The notes under the pieces were generated by a model, which was not told the DNA's origin, searched no databases, and saw nothing but the letters and a program-made list of their open reading frames with translations. A program made the translations under genes and the position numbers. A stretch of 64,000 bases of DNA, from contig JAJYUJ010000007.1 of the NCBI GenBank assembly GCA_021792615.1, positions 1 through 64,000 of the forward strand, written 5' to 3'. This DNA comes from a bacterium. GTDB lineage: Bacteria > JAMCPX01. The first letter of the stretch is position 1. Each line of letters begins with the position of its first letter. This document shows, piece after piece, positions 61,500 through 64,000 of this stretch.

Positions 61500-62648
61500 T
61501 TACGGATAATAGATCCCGCCCGGCACGAATGCCCGGGATGAGCCTGTTATTTTTTTGAAGCTAACCGGTATTTTATTGATCCCGAGATACCCGAGGTATG
61601 CGAAGAGCATGGGTTCTATCGCAGATGAGCTGTAGCCGAGTTCTTCTACGGTCTTTATAGTTACCCCCGGCATCAACCCGGAAAGCTGTTTCAGTATCGC
61701 TCCGTTGCGGGCACCGCCACCGCACACGATAAGATGCTTCATGCGCCCTTTGACAAAACGATCTATATTGTAGGCAACGGCGTGCGCCGTAAAAGCGGTT
61801 AATGTCGCAATGGTATCGAGATCACCCGAAGGCACGGCATTCGCGGCAAAATAGGACATATTGTAATACTCCCGCCCCGTGCTTTTGGGCGGTGTTTTTT
61901 TGACAAATCGATCGCGCATGAGCCGTTCAAGCAATAAAGCATTTATCCCTCCCCTGCTGGCAAACCTTCCGTTTCTGTCAAATGTCTTTCTTCCCTGTGT
62001 GTAGGCTTCGACAGCCATGTCGATCAGCCTGTTCCCGGGGCCAGTATCAAACCCGTAGACTCTGGAAAAATCGTCCTGCAAGGGTATCACGGTTATATTG
62101 GCGATGCCTCCAATGTTCAGGACAACGGCTGGCGCGTAATTCCTGAACAGTTCGAAGTGGAGAACCGGTGCAAGGGGTGCACCCTGGCCGCCGGAAGCGA
62201 CATCCTTTTGTCTGAAATGCGCGACAACCGGAATGCCGGTCGTCTCTGCAACAACAGACGGACTGCCGAGCTGAATCGTTGAACCGCCCGCAAACCGCCT
62301 GCTGCCGGAGCGTCCCGGTGCGTGCCAGACCGTTTGTCCGTGGGAGCCGATGCAGGCAACAGCAGATCGTTTTATACCCGAGGACTGCATGGCTTTTGCT
62401 ACGGCATCGGAAAATGCAATGCCAAGACCGGAATCGAACCGTCCTGCCATATCGAACCATGCCGGAGCTGTGATCGTATTTGCACTATCAACCAGATTCA
62501 AATACAATCGCTTGAGCTGTGCGGGATAAGGATAGGTGCCTGACCACAGAAGGTTAACCGGAGGATGAGAGCGCGCCCTTCCGAACTCCACCATCGCGAC
62601 ATCGATTCCATCAGCCGATGTCCCTGTATTGATACCAATGACAATCAT
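61500..62648 (-). CDS. anmK: Anhydro-N-acetylmuramic acid kinase
   Basis: A 382-residue AnmK that phosphorylates anhydroMurNAc while opening its ring, for peptidoglycan recycling. NTGTSADGIDVAM near the N-terminus and FDTGPGNRLIDMAVE in the middle are the family ATPase/sugar motifs; VCGGGARNG is the late glycine-rich loop. Convergent with lipM at a 17-base gap. Confidence 0.95.
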   Translation of the reverse strand: MIVIGINTGTSADGIDVAMVEFGRARSHPPVNLLWSGTYPYPAQLKRLYLNLVDSANTITAPAWFDMAGRFDSGLGIAFSDAVAKAMQSSGIKRSAVACIGSHGQTVWHAPGRSGSRRFAGGSTIQLGSPSVVAETTGIPVVAHFRQKDVASGGQGAPLAPVLHFELFRNYAPAVVLNIGGIANITVIPLQDDFSRVYGFDTGPGNRLIDMAVEAYTQGRKTFDRNGRFASRGGINALLLERLMRDRFVKKTPPKSTGREYYNMSYFAANAVPSGDLDTIATLTAFTAHAVAYNIDRFVKGRMKHLIVCGGGARNGAILKQLSGLMPGVTIKTVEELGYSSSAIEPMLFAYLGYLGINKIPVSFKKITGSSRAFVPGGIYYP

Positions 62649-62895
62649 AAAGCTTCCTTAAAATCCATAGGGAGATACTATCACAAGCAGGCTACAAATC
62701 AAAACCCGTTCAATCCCGGATCTCGGCAAGGGGGTAAGGGCCGCTCATGGATTAGGTTCGCATCAAAACGCTGCCTGACGAGCAAAGGTGACTGACACCT
62801 CCCCCTCGATGCCCCTGTTGCAGAACAAGCTTTCGCGTTGGCTTTTCCGGGTTAACTCAATGAGATGCTGATTTGGGAATATAAAATATACGTCG
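62649..62895. other. Gap between nadA and anmK
   Basis: About 250 bases, both flanking genes on the minus strand. I see no gene, RNA or convincing terminator in it. It should include the anmK promoter. Confidence 0.4.
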
Positions 62896-63822
62896 TCACT
62901 TGGCTGCAGGAACCGCTCCCACTTCGATCATCCGCTCGAGCGGGAGCCTTGCCTTTTCTATGATTGCCGGCGACAGCGTGATTTCGTATTGTTTTTTTTC
63001 CAGTGCCAGTACAATATCCTCAAGCCTTGTCTTCTTCATATTCGGGCATATAAACCCGTTCGAAGCGAGGATGAATTCCTTTTCAGGGCTGTTCTTCCTG
63101 AGCTGGTACATGATGCCTTCTTCAGTGCCAATGATAAACCGGTGATGCGGGTCTTCCTTCGTATACTTTATGATACCGGATGTAGATGTTACCTTGTCTG
63201 CGAGTTCGACGACATCGGGTCTGCATTCGGGGTGGCATACAAACGGCGCATCAGGATATTTCTCTTTCAGCAGCTTTATCTCTTCGGGGTAAATGTGGTG
63301 ATGGGTCGGGCAATAGCCGTTCCAGATAATCATATCCTTGTCTGAGAATTTTTTAACATAGCTGCCAAGGTTCTTGTCCGGGACAAAGATCACCTTTTTT
63401 GCAGGAACAGCCCTGACGATAGTCACCGCATTCGATGATGTACAACACACGTCCGATAGTGCCTTGACATCCGCATTGGTGTTTACATAGCTCACGACAT
63501 AGGCATCCGGGTACTGGGATCTCAGCCCTTCCAGTTGCTGTGCTGTAATCATATCGGCCATGGTGCAGCCTGCACCTGCATTGGGAAGGAGGACCGTCTT
63601 GCCGGGCGAGAGTATCTTTGCGCTCTCCGCCATGAACCGCACACCGCAAAATACTATTATATCAGCATCTGTCCTGGATGCCTTCACACTCAACTCGTAC
63701 GAATCGCCGGTAAGGTCTGCGATCTCCTGTATCTCTTCCCTCTGGTAGTTATGAGCAAGGAGTATTGCATTCTTTTCTTTTACCAGCCTGCGTATTCGAT
63801 CCTGAAGTTCTTTTTTCTCCAT
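62896..63822 (-). CDS. nadA: Quinolinate synthase A
   Basis: A 308-residue NadA that makes quinolinate from iminoaspartate and DHAP. LLAHNYQREEIQEIADLTGDS opens the protein. The [4Fe-4S] cysteines are in NAGAGCTMADMI, HPECRPDVV and NGFICPNMKKT; VVSYVNTNADVKALSDVCCTSSNA, read in two parts, contains the substrate-binding Ser. nadB and nadC are not adjacent. Confidence 0.95.
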   Translation of the reverse strand: MEKKELQDRIRRLVKEKNAILLAHNYQREEIQEIADLTGDSYELSVKASRTDADIIVFCGVRFMAESAKILSPGKTVLLPNAGAGCTMADMITAQQLEGLRSQYPDAYVVSYVNTNADVKALSDVCCTSSNAVTIVRAVPAKKVIFVPDKNLGSYVKKFSDKDMIIWNGYCPTHHHIYPEEIKLLKEKYPDAPFVCHPECRPDVVELADKVTSTSGIIKYTKEDPHHRFIIGTEEGIMYQLRKNSPEKEFILASNGFICPNMKKTRLEDIVLALEKKQYEITLSPAIIEKARLPLERMIEVGAVPAAK

Positions 63823-63873
63823 CGTAGAACTATGTTAATCACACAAACATAAAATTACAACCATACGCCCGCG

Positions 63874-64000
63874 TTATATCTTCACAAGCTTCCACTTGCC
63901 CCTCTTGAGCCCTATCAGCATCAACATGCTCAGTAAGAACACGTAGGTGTCCGCAGACAGCCATAGACCTACAATATTCAGACCTGCGACGACACCGAGT
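63874..64000 (-). CDS. C-terminus of a membrane protein (partial)
   Basis: The frame reads LGVVAGLNIVGLWLSADTYV, then FLLSMLMLIGLKRG and KWKLVKI to a TAA at 63874-63876; the start lies beyond the window. Two hydrophobic segments and a basic end suggest an integral membrane protein. A family cannot be assigned from so little; a glycosyltransferase tail is one possibility. Confidence 0.5.
   Translation of the reverse strand, partial: LGVVAGLNIVGLWLSADTYVFLLSMLMLIGLKRGKWKLVKI

Noticed and set aside
1-64000. tRNA, rRNA, riboswitch and phage attachment sites
   Set aside because: No cloverleaf with intact T-loop, no rRNA sequence and no known aptamer motif were recognised by eye. A covariance-model scan would be needed to be certain.

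Overview
The window is about 64 kb of a bacterial chromosome with moderate GC content. The bS6-SSB-bS18-bL9-DnaB block, the Ffh-bS16-KhpA-TrmD-bL19 block, a caa3-type cytochrome oxidase, a large chemosensory cluster with HEAT and DUF4388 proteins, an HD-GYP protein and homospermidine synthesis together suggest a Gram-negative-type, probably motile or surface-active bacterium capable of oxygen respiration. The mix resembles deltaproteobacterial (Desulfobacterota/Myxococcota) or Nitrospirota-like lineages. No rRNA or tRNA is present, so the assignment stays loose.

Layout. Positions 1-8180 are an accessory region. It holds long direct repeats, a chain of small toxin-antitoxin-type modules (ORF6N protein, HicBA, MNT/HEPN, DUF433/DUF5615, RelE-like pair), a zinc-finger protein of unknown role, a propeller lipoprotein and two further repeat families. 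Two toxin-side genes are broken: the HEPN gene has an in-frame TAG and the RelE/ParE gene has a one-base frameshift in an A6 run. From 8178 to 13363 (minus strand) lies a SCO-CtaD-CtaE-CtaF-CtaC-CtaB oxidase operon. From 13373 to 18761 lie dnaB, rplI, rpsR, ssb, rpsF, hsp20 and dnaK. Plus-strand genes follow: a HEAT protein coupled to an HD-GYP protein, then homospermidine synthase with an ornithine decarboxylase-like enzyme. NamA, RadA and an ABC ATPase are on the minus strand nearby, followed by Ndk, RlmN, an MBL-fold hydrolase, PyrD and a P-type cation ATPase.

Positions 35451-48550 are one tightly packed minus-strand chemosensory operon: cheY, cheA, an ExeA-like AAA ATPase, two cheW genes, an MCP, a zinc-ribbon/receiver protein, a HEAT protein, cheR and cheB, headed by a DUF4388/receiver protein. 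Just upstream on the same strand is a large RecF/SMC-type ATPase with a central membrane hairpin, and above that the ffh-rpsP-khpA-trmD-rplS block, which lacks rimM. An SDR and an ERG4/ERG24-type sterol reductase form a pair at 53806-55733. A TPR protein and a roadblock-like protein lead into pepP-accB-accC-lipM on the plus strand. anmK, nadA and the end of a membrane protein close the window on the minus strand.

The strongest candidates for something undescribed are the chemosensory cluster, with its AAA ATPase, HEAT, zinc-ribbon/receiver and DUF4388 accessories plus the membrane SMC-like ATPase; the repeat-spaced and partly decayed toxin-antitoxin chain; and the inverted-repeat element whose arms contain or abut stop codons of the flanking genes.
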